Shown: positions 6,931-16,500 of the stretch, in pieces
How the letters are laid out: the number at the start of each line of letters is the position of its first letter
Position numbering within the stretch: position 1 is the first letter of the stretch
Source: JBCCSZ01 sp039199225
GTDB lineage: Bacteria; Bacteroidota; Bacteroidia; Chitinophagales; Saprospiraceae
NCBI GenBank assembly: GCA_039199225.1
Contig: JBCCSZ010000121.1
Span: 1 to 21,287, forward strand
Direction of reading: 5' to 3'
Length of the DNA stretch: 21,287 bases
Made by a program: the position numbers and the translations under genes
Notes under the pieces: generated by a model
Database searches by the model: none
What the model saw: only the letters and a program-made list of their open reading frames with translations
Told to the model about the DNA's origin: nothing

Positions 6931-7424
6931 ACGATACGTATCGACTAGATGTAACGCCAGGTAATGAGAACAGCAACATCATAGCAAGTTACGAGGCAGA
7001 GTTCAGTTGGTGGGAAGGCAATACGGCAGTCGTTTTTGCCTCTGGATTCCTTACAGATGGCTCGCCTGGTTTTGAGGCTTATGTCGCTTTGTCCAATGGT
7101 GGGACTTTCCCATTGCCAGCGCACAGCAACCGCAGCAGCATCGATGCCAACTTAGTGAATGCTCAATTCAATGCTTTACCGACAGACTGGGCAATTTATC
7201 CAAATCCGCCAGTCAACTTTTTCCAGCTGGAAGCTGAGCTGGAATTGCCAACCGAAGTAGAAGTGCGTTTGATGTCCATTACTGCCAGCAATTACAAATC
7301 CACCGATATGGGGAATTGGATGCTGGATTTCAACCTAGAAGCTGCCCTGCCGACTGGTCAATACATCCTGCAAATCGCGACAGGTACAGAATAGACCACA
7401 CGAAAGTTGAGCATTATGAAATGA
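6931..7424 (+). pseudogene. 3' remnant of a DUF4397 / T9SS-sorted secreted protein
   Basis: The frame that contains the ATG at 7089 is open back to the regulator stop codon, and the upstream part encodes recognisable protein: DTYRLDVTPGNENSNIIASY and TAVVFASGFLTDGSPGFEAY. This is the second half of a DUF4397 repeat (secreted surface proteins of Bacteroidota). A linker and a type IX secretion C-terminal domain follow, starting at AIYPNPPVNF and ending GQYILQIATGTE. The frame then meets TAG at 7392-7394, yet the next codons read TTRKLSIMK and stop at TGA 7422-7424, which is how such sorting domains normally finish. The gene has therefore lost its signal peptide and N-terminal domains and has gained a nonsense codon. 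An intact short gene starting at 7089 (101 aa) is a poor alternative because it would begin inside the DUF4397 domain. Confidence 0.75.
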
Positions 7425-8102
7425 TTTATATAGAAATGCTACGATAAAATAGAGTCGTACGTCTCTTTCATCTGCCTCAGATGTCTAGCCTGGATGTACT
7501 TTGGTATTGAGTGTTCTCTGATGCTTTGAGTTTCAACTGTTTAGCAGAGTAGAAACGGAGGGCGTCAATACATTTTCAGATCGGCTATGTATTGTCACAA
7601 AAATTAAAATAAAAAAATATAGCTTTTCCATGTTACCTTTTTCGCTTTTTATGCAATGTATGGTTGACAATTGTGCAGTTTGTAAGTGGATATACAGTTT
7701 ATCAAAATTAAACTTGCATATTTCAAATGGATACATTTATTTTGCAATATGAAAGCTGAAAACAAAAGACGAGTATAAAGCAACAGATTACATTTCTTTC
7801 CATTCTTTTGTCTTTCGTTTCGATCATTTTCTGAAGTTGCAAAAAAATACTGAGAGATTTTTATTAGGCTTCTTTGCACTTAAATTAAAACAAATTTAGA
7901 CGGGTCGCTCTGCCGCTCAATGAACGGTAGGGTATCATTGCTGTGGTTTCAGGTATCTGTTTCAAGGTCTTCAGATGCCCCTATATGCTATTTGTATGTC
8001 TACTTTGGCTATGCGTCTGCATAGTAAGTAGAGCTGTTTGCTATCGTTTTCTGGGTGACCAGAAAGGTAGATGGCTACTATATAACACCTAAATCGTTTC
8101 GT
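7425..8102. other. AT-rich intergenic region, no convincing gene
   Basis: About 680 bp separate the pseudogene from the next operon. The part from about 7580 to 7900 is visibly AT-rich. Short minus-strand reading frames (67 and 76 aa) have low-complexity Phe/Ile/Lys-rich translations and overlap each other, so they are not called. No tRNA, repeat array or insertion-sequence end was seen. The distal part should contain the promoter of the rightward operon, but no good TAnnTTTG box could be fixed. A strong hairpin lies at 8041-8070. Confidence 0.55.
8041..8070 (+). promoter_or_regulatory. Leader hairpin with GTGA tetraloop upstream of the secreted-protein operon
   Basis: The 30 nt fold as CTATC(GT)TTTCTGG - GTGA - CCAGAAA-GGTAG. 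This gives a 7-bp perfect inner stem capped by a GNRA-type loop, a 2-nt bulge, and a 5-bp outer stem with one G-U pair. It ends 32 nt before the ATG chosen for the first gene. No T-run follows, so it is not a standard terminator. A leader-RNA structure (stability or translation control) is plausible but unproven. Confidence 0.45.
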
Positions 8103-9533
8103 ATGAACCGAATGCTCTCCCTATTGGCGGTTGCCGCTTTGTTTGTACTTTTTTCTGCGACCATTGTTCGTCCGCCCGTTGATCTTTCTACGAGCGATCA
8201 GTTGATGGCAGACTCTATCATTGCCTATGTTTATCGGTATGGAGCGGGTAATCCCTCCGATCCCACATGCTCCGTGGAACACAATGGTGATCCTGTTGCC
8301 AACGTGCGCATCAAGCTCAGAAGGGTCTCCGATGGGCAGTTGATCGACGAAGCTGTTACAGATGCCGACGGACGATTTGCCCTGCTGGCACCCAATCCCC
8401 GAGAGGTTGTCAGTTTTGAGCCTTGCTTTACAGACGAAAACTGTATGATATTCCCAAGCGCCTATTGTTTTGTCGGAAATGGTATTACGACCTTTGATGC
8501 AGTGATTACTTTGTCGCACGTATATGGCAATTATCCAATCGATTGTCCGGCTTTGAGGGTGGCTGCTGACTTCGACTTCAATGCGCAAATCGATACCTTT
8601 GATGTGAGAGACATCCAACGAGCAGCCATTCGCATAATCGATGATTCCAACTATGATGCGCCCGTTTGGCGGCTGATACCAAATATCCTGAATCGACCTT
8701 ACTACACCCATCCCGATGCAATATTTACTTCCAATTTCTGGACCTTTAACTATCCGGAATTTGAACAGGAACACGAAACGTACTATCCCTTCGATGCACA
8801 GCTAAATCTCCTGGGAACCACCTTTACTTATGATGGTCCGCACACCTGGCGAGATACCGTTGAGAAGTGGGAATACTATGCGCCCAATGCTGCTTGTGGA
8901 TTGACCGATTATGGATTCCGACTCGTTAAGTCAGGGGATTTAAATGGAGATGCAAACTTAAACTTTAACAGCAATTGCAGTCCAACATCCCGGGCTTCCG
9001 GTATACTTTCTAGCAACGAACTGCAAAAGGAGCAGGACTATAATTATACCATGGCCATTACGCAGCCCAAGAGTAGCCGTACCTTGGAGGCTACCGAACG
9101 TCCAACAGAGTACGAATTAAAGATTAAGGTCAAATGCCAAGAGCCTCTGCGTGCCTACCAATTGGGATTGTCCATCGATCCCAACTTCTTTGAAATACAA
9201 AACGAAAAAGCCAATCGCCAACCGCCATCTTATTCAGAGCGATACCAAAGAAAATCCATTGCCAAGTCTGAGGGGTATTTCACGACTTCCTGGATCAATC
9301 CCCAGAAAAAAATTCCTCAATCAAGAGGAGAGTGGCAGGAGATTTTTAGCCTGAGACTGAAATGTAAAACCAAGGGGCCTATTCCAAGTCAATTGCGCAA
9401 CATCATCCAACTCAAACCCGAATTGATTTCTGGCGAGTTCATCACGGATACACGCATGATGACTGCTTCGGAGGTGACGCTGGTTTCCGAACTCGTCCCC
9501 GTTCCGCCAGCTGATTTTATTGATGGAGAATAA
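8103..9533 (+). CDS. Secreted dockerin/cohesin-like protein of Saprospiraceae type
   Basis: A GTG at 8055 would open the frame earlier, but the ATG at 8103 begins a clean signal peptide (MNRMLSLLAVAALFVLFSA), so I use it (476 aa). Residues about 55-105 resemble a carboxypeptidase-regulatory-like Ig domain (VANVRIKLRRVSDGQL ... VTDADGRFAL). Residues about 126-178 are a dockerin-like pair: GITTFDAVITLSHVYG and ADFDFNAQIDTFDVRDIQRA, a degenerate form of the TTFD repeats common in Saprospiraceae secreted proteins. SGDLNGDANLNF (about residue 290) is a further calcium-loop-like element. A cohesin-like beta domain follows (YELKIKVKCQEPLRAYQLGL, from about 340). No T9SS sorting tail is present; the protein ends in a Pro-rich acidic stretch. 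It is the first gene of a tight rightward operon of exported proteins and is probably a structural or adhesive surface component; its binding partner is unknown. Confidence 0.75.
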   Translation: MNRMLSLLAVAALFVLFSATIVRPPVDLSTSDQLMADSIIAYVYRYGAGNPSDPTCSVEHNGDPVANVRIKLRRVSDGQLIDEAVTDADGRFALLAPNPREVVSFEPCFTDENCMIFPSAYCFVGNGITTFDAVITLSHVYGNYPIDCPALRVAADFDFNAQIDTFDVRDIQRAAIRIIDDSNYDAPVWRLIPNILNRPYYTHPDAIFTSNFWTFNYPEFEQEHETYYPFDAQLNLLGTTFTYDGPHTWRDTVEKWEYYAPNAACGLTDYGFRLVKSGDLNGDANLNFNSNCSPTSRASGILSSNELQKEQDYNYTMAITQPKSSRTLEATERPTEYELKIKVKCQEPLRAYQLGLSIDPNFFEIQNEKANRQPPSYSERYQRKSIAKSEGYFTTSWINPQKKIPQSRGEWQEIFSLRLKCKTKGPIPSQLRNIIQLKPELISGEFITDTRMMTASEVTLVSELVPVPPADFIDGE

Positions 9534-9565
9534 AGCCAATATCTAAATAAGCAGATCTCCTAAGA

Positions 9566-11938
9566 ATGAAATTGATAAACCTCCTTTGCTATTGTCTGTT
9601 GTTGTGGGTTGGCTTGTCCTCCCTGCCAGTGGCGGCTCAAAGCGACGCACCGGATGCTGGTCCATTGCAACAACAGTGGTTGCTGAACCTGCTCGGTCCG
9701 GAGCTGGACAGCTCCCAGTTGGACTTTTTGCAAACGGAAGGTTTATTGGAAAATATTTCTTTGGATGAACTGATGCCGTTTCACGAATTATCAGATTTTA
9801 TCACTTTGCCACAAGGACCCAACCGACAAAAGATTGCCATCATCCGACCGCAGCTCACTGCACAGTTGTTCTATTCTGATCAACTCACGTTGGACTCGAC
9901 GGATGCTTTGCAGCCTACCTTTTTCAAGGGGCTACAATTTCAAAGTGGCTTTCAATTCAACGGCTTGCCCGTTATGCTCAATGCCAGGGCCGTGTGGACC
10001 GATTTTAAGTTCCAGCAAAAAATGTCGGCTTTCTCCTTTGCATTCGATCATCGGAAATTTTTGGATCGCTACCGTTCTTCCTTTGATTTGGATTTGGATA
10101 AAATTACGTCTACTGCTATACCAGAACTGCCCGGCGATTTGTCCGCACCCGTTGCGCCTTCGGGTGAGCAGGTCAATGGCCTGAAGGGCTACCTAGACTG
10201 GACCGATGCCGACATGGCACTCATCCGAAAAGAAATGAAATTTTTGTTGTATCAAAAAATCATCTCTGATTCTACCTTTGATCAACTCTCCCAAGCCCGA
10301 CAATTATCTCCCGATTTGCTGCGTGATTCCATGCAGTCATACGCCGCAGAATTGGCGCACGAACAGCTGCCCCAGGAGCAGACGGATTCCTTGTTAATTG
10401 CCCGAAAAACACAATTGACCAATGCCCAGCAAAAATTAGAGGAGCGGAAAAATAAAAGTGTGGAGATCGTCCAAAAATATCGCCAAAGCTGGGCGGATCG
10501 AAAAGCGTATTATGGCGATAGCCTTGCACAAACCAGAGCGCGCCTGATGCAGAAGTTGGAGTTGATGGAAGACTATAAAAACCCGAAAGCCATACAAGAG
10601 CGTCTCCGCAGGGATAAGCGTCTCAAGTGGACGGAGCGTTTCCTGGCGGCTTCCGACAAATTTCAAATCGGCCGCTCCGTAGTTTCTGATTCTTGGTACA
10701 CTGCTAAGAATTTACCCATCAATGGATTGCACTATGGTTTTACTTCTGGGCGACTTTCTGGCGAGATGGCGGTGGGGCGGCAGGTTTTCAACAACCAGTT
10801 TTCTCCTCTTTGGAGTTCCGCTCTTTTCAATCAATTGAGAGGTGGACAAGTGCTGTTTGCCAAAGCCAGTTATCGGGTGACAGATTACTCTCAGATTGAC
10901 TACTCTTTCATTCGTCTGCGCGAAAAAGGACAATTTTCGCCAGGGCTCATTCTCGCTCCGCAAAACAATGTCGTCTTTATGCTCTCCGGGCAAACCCGCC
11001 TCCTTCAGGATGTTCAACTAAAGTCGGAAATTGGCTTTTCTCGCTCGGTTTGGGGCCGGCCCGATCTATCTGTCGACAACCAGGTCAATGCCCGAAATAT
11101 GGTCAGCGAGTCTACATTGACAGCTGAGCTTTTCGAACAGAAATTAGAATTAGAGGTGGGCTATTTTTACATCGGTCCCGATTTTATAGCGGCGGGCAAT
11201 CCTTTTTTGCAGAACAATCGCCAGGGGCTCGTCGCCAGAGCCAAAAGTCGCTTACATGCCAAGCTAGAACTCGAAACCGAAGTTCGATTTGGTCACAGCA
11301 TCGAAGACGAATCTCTGCAAGGTGGTCGTCAAAAGAACCTCCAGCTCATCGGGACACTCAACTGGCAGGTACACAAATACCTTCAGCTCAGCGCCCAAAT
11401 GGCTCCAAACTATTTTCGACAAAGTGGGCAGGGCGATCTTGCCATCAGCAACGACAACATGTTGTACAATGTCTTCCTATCGGCTCATCGCATATTGGAC
11501 GGGCAGGTGCTGCAACTGTCGGCAGGTGTCACCAACTACAGTTCGGAATTACAATTTGTTGATTCCTCTTGGATCAATACAACGACACAGTTGTATTTGC
11601 AGCCATCCTGGCAGTTCACCAAGCAGTCGTCCATATCTGCGCTTTGCTTGTGGGGGATCAATGCTGGCCAGGGCGTCGAGCTAGAAGACAATTCTTTTTT
11701 AGGGCAACTGGAATACGCCTGGCAGAGTGAGCGCTGGCAGTCCAGTTTTGGATTGCAGTTACTCAACGATCCACTGGACGAATCCTGGTACTATGGCCTG
11801 ACTACTTTGGCGGCCATTCATCTGGGACAGAAGTTACAACTGGCGCTGAATGCTTCCTGGCAATTGCCATTGCAATCGGGTGAGCGGAAACAGCAACAGC
11901 GTTTTTGGACCCAGTTGGAAGTCACACAACAATTTTAA
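9566..11938 (+). CDS. Predicted outer-membrane beta-barrel protein with coiled-coil domain
   Basis: This 790-aa exported protein is not assignable to a named family by eye. It has a signal peptide MKLINLLCYCLLLWVGLSSL..AAQ (1-25), a periplasmic N-terminal part (about 26-215), and a long charged helical or coiled-coil segment (about 215-360, for example TNAQQKLEERKNKSVEIVQ). From about 365 to the end it has alternating amphipathic strands rich in aromatic residues (LHYGFTSGRLSGEMAVGRQV, QIDYSFIRLREKG, LELEVGYFYIG), ending in phenylalanine (LEVTQQF). Strands plus a C-terminal aromatic residue are typical of BAM-inserted outer-membrane proteins. It is the second gene of the operon, 32 nt after the first, and precedes genes for a secreted protein, a lipoprotein and the 2020-aa RHS-associated protein. 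A role in anchoring or exporting those products is inference only. Confidence 0.65.
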   Translation: MKLINLLCYCLLLWVGLSSLPVAAQSDAPDAGPLQQQWLLNLLGPELDSSQLDFLQTEGLLENISLDELMPFHELSDFITLPQGPNRQKIAIIRPQLTAQLFYSDQLTLDSTDALQPTFFKGLQFQSGFQFNGLPVMLNARAVWTDFKFQQKMSAFSFAFDHRKFLDRYRSSFDLDLDKITSTAIPELPGDLSAPVAPSGEQVNGLKGYLDWTDADMALIRKEMKFLLYQKIISDSTFDQLSQARQLSPDLLRDSMQSYAAELAHEQLPQEQTDSLLIARKTQLTNAQQKLEERKNKSVEIVQKYRQSWADRKAYYGDSLAQTRARLMQKLELMEDYKNPKAIQERLRRDKRLKWTERFLAASDKFQIGRSVVSDSWYTAKNLPINGLHYGFTSGRLSGEMAVGRQVFNNQFSPLWSSALFNQLRGGQVLFAKASYRVTDYSQIDYSFIRLREKGQFSPGLILAPQNNVVFMLSGQTRLLQDVQLKSEIGFSRSVWGRPDLSVDNQVNARNMVSESTLTAELFEQKLELEVGYFYIGPDFIAAGNPFLQNNRQGLVARAKSRLHAKLELETEVRFGHSIEDESLQGGRQKNLQLIGTLNWQVHKYLQLSAQMAPNYFRQSGQGDLAISNDNMLYNVFLSAHRILDGQVLQLSAGVTNYSSELQFVDSSWINTTTQLYLQPSWQFTKQSSISALCLWGINAGQGVELEDNSFLGQLEYAWQSERWQSSFGLQLLNDPLDESWYYGLTTLAAIHLGQKLQLALNASWQLPLQSGERKQQQRFWTQLEVTQQF

Positions 11939-11957
11939 GAACTCAAATTCATTGTCA

Positions 11958-13070
11958 ATGAAACTTGTTCAACGATTACTTTTCATCACATCAATTTGGC
12001 TACTCAGCTTTGGCAGTGCTGCTGCTCAGGTGGTTATTCGGCCGATCTCCCCGACGACTCCGTTTTTTAACATCGATCAGTTGCTGAAATTCCAATTGAT
12101 TAACACGACCAATCAGGACTTTTCGGGTGTGGTACAAATCCAAATTGAAGACCAGTATGCCAAGTCCATTCTTCAAATTCATTCGCTACCCATGGAGCTC
12201 CCAGCTGGTGCATCGATGAATCAGCAAAACATCCAGTGGGAAGGCGGTGTTCGTCTGAGCGAAAACCAGTTTGCCCGTTGGTTGGCACAGAGTGGGGGAC
12301 TGCCCAATGGCCAATACATTTATTGCTATCGTTTTGTGGATACCCAAAGTGGCCGCAACCTCGGTAACTATTGCATTGAAAATGCTTCCTTTGATTTTAG
12401 GCTACCCGAGCTTATCTATCCTTTTGATGGCGAAAAGCTGAAGACGGCCTTTCCGGTCCTCAGTTGGCGACCTCCCGTACCGCTGCGCGGCAATGCCTTA
12501 AATTACAGCCTGCGACTTGTAGAACTGCTCGAAGGTCAGTCGCCCATCAGTGCGGTGAACAGCAATTTGCCACTCTTTGATAAAAGGCGGCTGCGGACCT
12601 TGTCTATGCCTTATCCGGTATCGGCCATTCCTTTGGAAATGGACAAACAGTACGTCTGGCAGGTGACAGCCTACTGGCGTGACATCGAGATTGGTAAAAC
12701 GGATATTTGGCAGTTTTCCCTGGCCGAAGAAGCCATCCCACAGGAAGCACCACCACTGGCCGAGTCCTACCGTTTCGTGCGTCGAAAACTCAACGGCAAA
12801 GCCTATTTATTTTCCGACAAACTTCATTTCGCTTTTGACAATCGCGCCAATGAAAAAGTCCTGGCCTACCGCATCTACGCCAAAGGCAATCAACAGGAGG
12901 AGTTGGCCAATTTACCAGCGATCTCCCTATCGCCAGGACTCAACCAGATCGACGTGCCGATAGACAAAAAACTCAATTTGAAAAAAGAGCGCAATTACGT
13001 GCTTGAGATAAAAGATGCTTACCAAACTTCTCACTACTTAGAATTTAAATATGTACCCAACAAGAAGTAA
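11958..13070 (+). CDS. Secreted protein with Fn3/Ig-like domain, function unknown
   Basis: The open frame extends upstream to 11850 inside the preceding gene, but the ATG at 11958 starts a typical signal peptide (MKLVQRLLFITSIWLLSFGS, cut near AAAQ), giving 370 aa. The N-terminal part (about 25-140) is beta-rich. Residues about 147-256 (ELIYPFDGEKLKTAFPVLSW, YSLRLVELLEG, YVWQVTAYW, IWQFSL) have the Trp/Tyr pattern of a fibronectin-III-like sandwich. The C-terminal part is again beta-rich. No enzyme motif or sorting tail is seen. The gene lies 19 nt after the barrel gene, and its end overlaps the lipoprotein gene by 20 nt, indicating coupled translation. It is probably a periplasmic or surface partner in the same assembly. 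Confidence 0.7.
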   Translation: MKLVQRLLFITSIWLLSFGSAAAQVVIRPISPTTPFFNIDQLLKFQLINTTNQDFSGVVQIQIEDQYAKSILQIHSLPMELPAGASMNQQNIQWEGGVRLSENQFARWLAQSGGLPNGQYIYCYRFVDTQSGRNLGNYCIENASFDFRLPELIYPFDGEKLKTAFPVLSWRPPVPLRGNALNYSLRLVELLEGQSPISAVNSNLPLFDKRRLRTLSMPYPVSAIPLEMDKQYVWQVTAYWRDIEIGKTDIWQFSLAEEAIPQEAPPLAESYRFVRRKLNGKAYLFSDKLHFAFDNRANEKVLAYRIYAKGNQQEELANLPAISLSPGLNQIDVPIDKKLNLKKERNYVLEIKDAYQTSHYLEFKYVPNKK

Positions 13071-13575
13071 TAAAATATACCTCTGGCTGTTTGGCCTACT
13101 GCTATTGGCAGCTTGTAAAAACGAGCCGCAGAATGGTCTGTTGAATAGCCTCACCATGGATGGCGTCCAGTACGTTGCTCGATACAATGCAGTGCAATCA
13201 TCGGAAAATTCCCATCACATACTTTTTCGGATACAGCCCACCCAATCGGGGCAGAACCTGGAAAAAATTCTGGAACAAAAGCAATCAAAATACAGCTGGG
13301 CAATGGTGAAGAATAGCTTTGACTACCACTTGCAAAATGCTTTTAGACTGACCGTGGATGGACAGGAATTGCCTTGTCGTTTTTACCACGCCATTCCAGC
13401 TTTGAGTGACCAGCAAGGGCAGGAATTTGTACTAGTGTTTGAAAACCACCAGGCGGATGTTTCCGAAAAAACCGAACAGAACCTGATCCTCGAATTTGAT
13501 GACCAATATTTTTCTGGCGAATCCCTACAACTCATTTTCAATAGAGAATCATTCAATCAACTTGCTAAGTTTTAA
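13051..13575 (+). CDS. Small lipoprotein, function unknown
   Basis: This 174-aa protein has a lipoprotein signal peptide: a short basic start (MYPTRSNK), a hydrophobic core and the lipobox LLAAC with C22 as the acylated residue, followed by KNEPQN. The mature part looks like a single small beta-rich domain and matches no family that I recognise. The start overlaps the last 20 nt of the preceding gene in another frame, and the 2020-aa gene starts 14 nt after the stop, so all are in one transcript. An outer-membrane anchored accessory for the large secreted protein is plausible from context only. Confidence 0.75.
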   Translation: MYPTRSNKIYLWLFGLLLLAACKNEPQNGLLNSLTMDGVQYVARYNAVQSSENSHHILFRIQPTQSGQNLEKILEQKQSKYSWAMVKNSFDYHLQNAFRLTVDGQELPCRFYHAIPALSDQQGQEFVLVFENHQADVSEKTEQNLILEFDDQYFSGESLQLIFNRESFNQLAKF

Positions 13576-13589
13576 AGTATCTAAAACAT

Positions 13590-16500
13590 ATGAAAGCTAA
13601 GAAAAGAAAGTTAGAGAAAATAGCCTTGGCCCTGGCAGCTGTGATGATACTGCAAGCCATCCTGCCGGCCTATGCCATGGCACTGACCAGTGGTCCGGCC
13701 CAACCCGAATTCCAGGGGTTTCAGCAAGCTGGTACTTCTGATATGGTGGACTTATTTACGGGCAACTTCAAGTACAACATTCCCTTGATGGATGTTGGAG
13801 GCTATCCACTCAACTTGGCCTACAGCTCCGATCCGCGTATGGACGATGAGGCCAGTTGGGTAGGGCTTGGATGGTCGCTCAACCCAGGAGTCATCAGCCG
13901 AAGTATGCGCGGAATCCCAGATGATTTCAAGGGCGATCAAATAGAAAAGGAGTTAAACATGTCATCCGATAGAACGGTGGGTATCACAGCCGGAGGATCG
14001 CTGGAATTATTCGGTGGCCCGCTCAAACTGGGTTTCAGTGGTGGCCTGGTTTTTAACAACAAGCGTGGTTTTGAATTCAAAACCTCCCTGCGACCCGGCA
14101 TCGCCATCGGTGAATCCAATAAGCAATTTACCGCAGGACTGGGCCTGTCTTTTGGACCGTCTTCCGGACTCGACATCAATCCTTCGATTGGTTTGAGCAA
14201 TATTGTCAATGAAAATGTCAACAGGCAATACAGCTTGGGAGCGGGCCTGAACTCTCGCAGCGGCTTGAAGGCACTGACCTTCCAGACCTCCCAAACGGCT
14301 CTCTACAAAAATGGGGAAGAACTCAGCACCGGAGGGTCTACGAATATTTCCTCCTCTTTTAATTTTGGTCCTTACAGTTACACACCGACCTCTTTGCTGC
14401 CGCTCCACAACAAGTCTATACAGTTTCACGCAACCATCGGAGGGGCTGCCTTCGGTTCGCACCCTGCCTTCCAGATCGATGGCTTTTGGGCAGAGCAGAA
14501 ATTGGCCTACAGCAGAGAAAGCCAACCGACTTACGGCTACTTTCATTTGCAGGAAGCAGAAGACAAGGATCGGGCGGTGATGGACTACAACTCTGAATTG
14601 AACGGCCAGTTTAAAGAAAATGCACCACATGTTCCACTCTCTTATGGAACCTACGATATATTTTCCATCAGTGGCCAAGGGGTCGGCGGGCAGTTTCGCG
14701 CCATGCGCAACGACCTGGGGATATTTCGCCCTGCTCGCGAAGTGAATACCAGCATTGCAGCAGACATCGGCATCGAGTTTGGTGCAGGTGCGTTTGCGCA
14801 TGTCGGTGGAAATGGTGCTGGAACAGAGGCCACAACGACCAAGCAGATTTGGAATCCGGGTGATAATCGCATGAAGTCGCACATGGATTTTACGTCGGCC
14901 GATAAAAAATATGAAAACTTTTATCTGAGAACCAGTGGCGAGCAAGTGGCCTTACCACAGGGGCTTTTCAACGAAACAGGAGGCTTCAGTGCCGTGAGGG
15001 TAGACAATCGGAGGGTTGGTTCGGAACTCGTTGCAGGCAATCGCTTCATCGATCAAACGGTCAATGGCGCCTACAGCAGCCAGGTGGTTCCACAAGGAAA
15101 AATTCAGAATGATGTCAGACCTACGCGCAACCAAGTCGTTTCTTTCTTGGATGTTGAGCAAGCCAAGGAGGTGGGACTCGATAAGCAGATCAAGGACTAC
15201 ACCCGCAATACCATCATATTCGGCGATTGCAATAGTAATTTGATCAATACGCTCGACCGATCCATGTCTGGAACCTTTGAGCGGCCGGACCACCATCTTT
15301 CAGAAATTACCGTTACACAAAGTAGCGGCTCCCGCTATGTGTATGGCTTACCTGTGTACAACAACCAGCAGCGAGAAGTCAGTTTCAGTGTGGATGCAAG
15401 CAACGTACTGCCCGGTACGAATAACCAAAGCTCCTCAGATTATGCCTTGGCTTCTTACACGCCCAATACGGACAATACAACCAATAATCGGAAGGGCAAA
15501 GATGATTTCTTCGAAGCCACAACCACTCCCGGCTATGCGCATTCTTTTCTCCTAACCGGCATCCTTTCGCCTGATTACACCGACAAAACAGGTGATGGCA
15601 TCACGGAGGATGATTCAGGGAATGGCATAAAATTCAATTACAGCCGGGTTCATCAAGATTATAAATGGCGCATCCCCGTACAAGCCAATCGAGCGAGGTA
15701 TCACGAAGGCAATAAGTCGACTTTCGACGATGACAAAGCCAGCTATGTATATGGTGGTAAGGAGGTGTGGTACATCCACTCCATCGAGTCGCGGACCATG
15801 GTGGCACAGTTCTATACTTCTCCTCGAAAAGATGCACTGGGTGTACTGGGCGAAAATGGGGGTATTAGTATGGCTGATTCAATGATGAAGTTGGACAGTA
15901 TCAAGCTCTTCACCAAAGCAGAGATCAAGGAGCGGGGTGCAGATGCCAGTCCCATCAAAGCGGTCCATTTCGAATATTCCTACAAGCTTTGCAAAAAAGT
16001 GCCAAACCACATGCAAGCCAATGCTGGCAAGCTGACCTTGGATGCCGTCTTTTTTACCTTTGGCAAGAGTCGTCGGGGTGCGCTCAACGCTTACAAATTT
16101 AAATACAACGAAACGAGCAGTACCACTTCAAACGCTTACGAATACAACATCGGTCGTTACGATCGTTGGGGTTTTTTGAAAGAAAATCCACCAGGCTATC
16201 CGGCACCGCATGAATATCCTTATGTCTTACAATATCCCGACAATGCTTACACAGAAGACTTTGCCGGTGCTTGGAACCTCAACGAAATTACCCTGCCTTC
16301 TGGCGGCGTGCTGAGTGTCCATTATGAGGCCGATGATTATGCCTATGTACAAAATAAGCGGGCCGGGCAGATGATGGAAATCGAGGGCTTTACAAATGGC
16401 GCTGGAGCCTCTCCACAGTCCAATCTGTACAACAACGACGAGGTACCTTACAAATACGTTGCCGTCAAACTTCCCAGATCGGTCGCCTCGCTGTCTGAGG

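Noticed and set aside
7089..7394. Intact 101-aa gene
   Set aside because: Its ATG lies inside a DUF4397 domain whose coding sequence continues upstream in the same frame, and the T9SS tail is cut by TAG while the expected residues continue beyond it. It is called a pseudogene instead.
7533..7879. Two overlapping minus-strand frames (67 and 76 aa) in the AT-rich gap
   Set aside because: They are low-complexity Phe/Ile/Lys-rich translations that overlap in different frames, with no motif. They are expected by chance in AT-rich DNA.
8055..8102. Upstream GTG start for the dockerin-like protein
   Set aside because: It would put 16 polar residues before an otherwise standard signal peptide, and the GTG lies in the loop of the 8041-8070 hairpin. 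The ATG at 8103 is preferred.
8121..8774. 217-aa minus-strand open frame
   Set aside because: It is antisense to the secreted dockerin-like gene, which has a signal peptide and recognisable repeats. The antisense product has no recognisable motif.
14007..14945. 312-aa minus-strand open frame
   Set aside because: It lies wholly inside the 2020-aa gene on the opposite strand. Its translation is Arg/Cys/Val-rich without domain features, so it is a shadow of the real gene.
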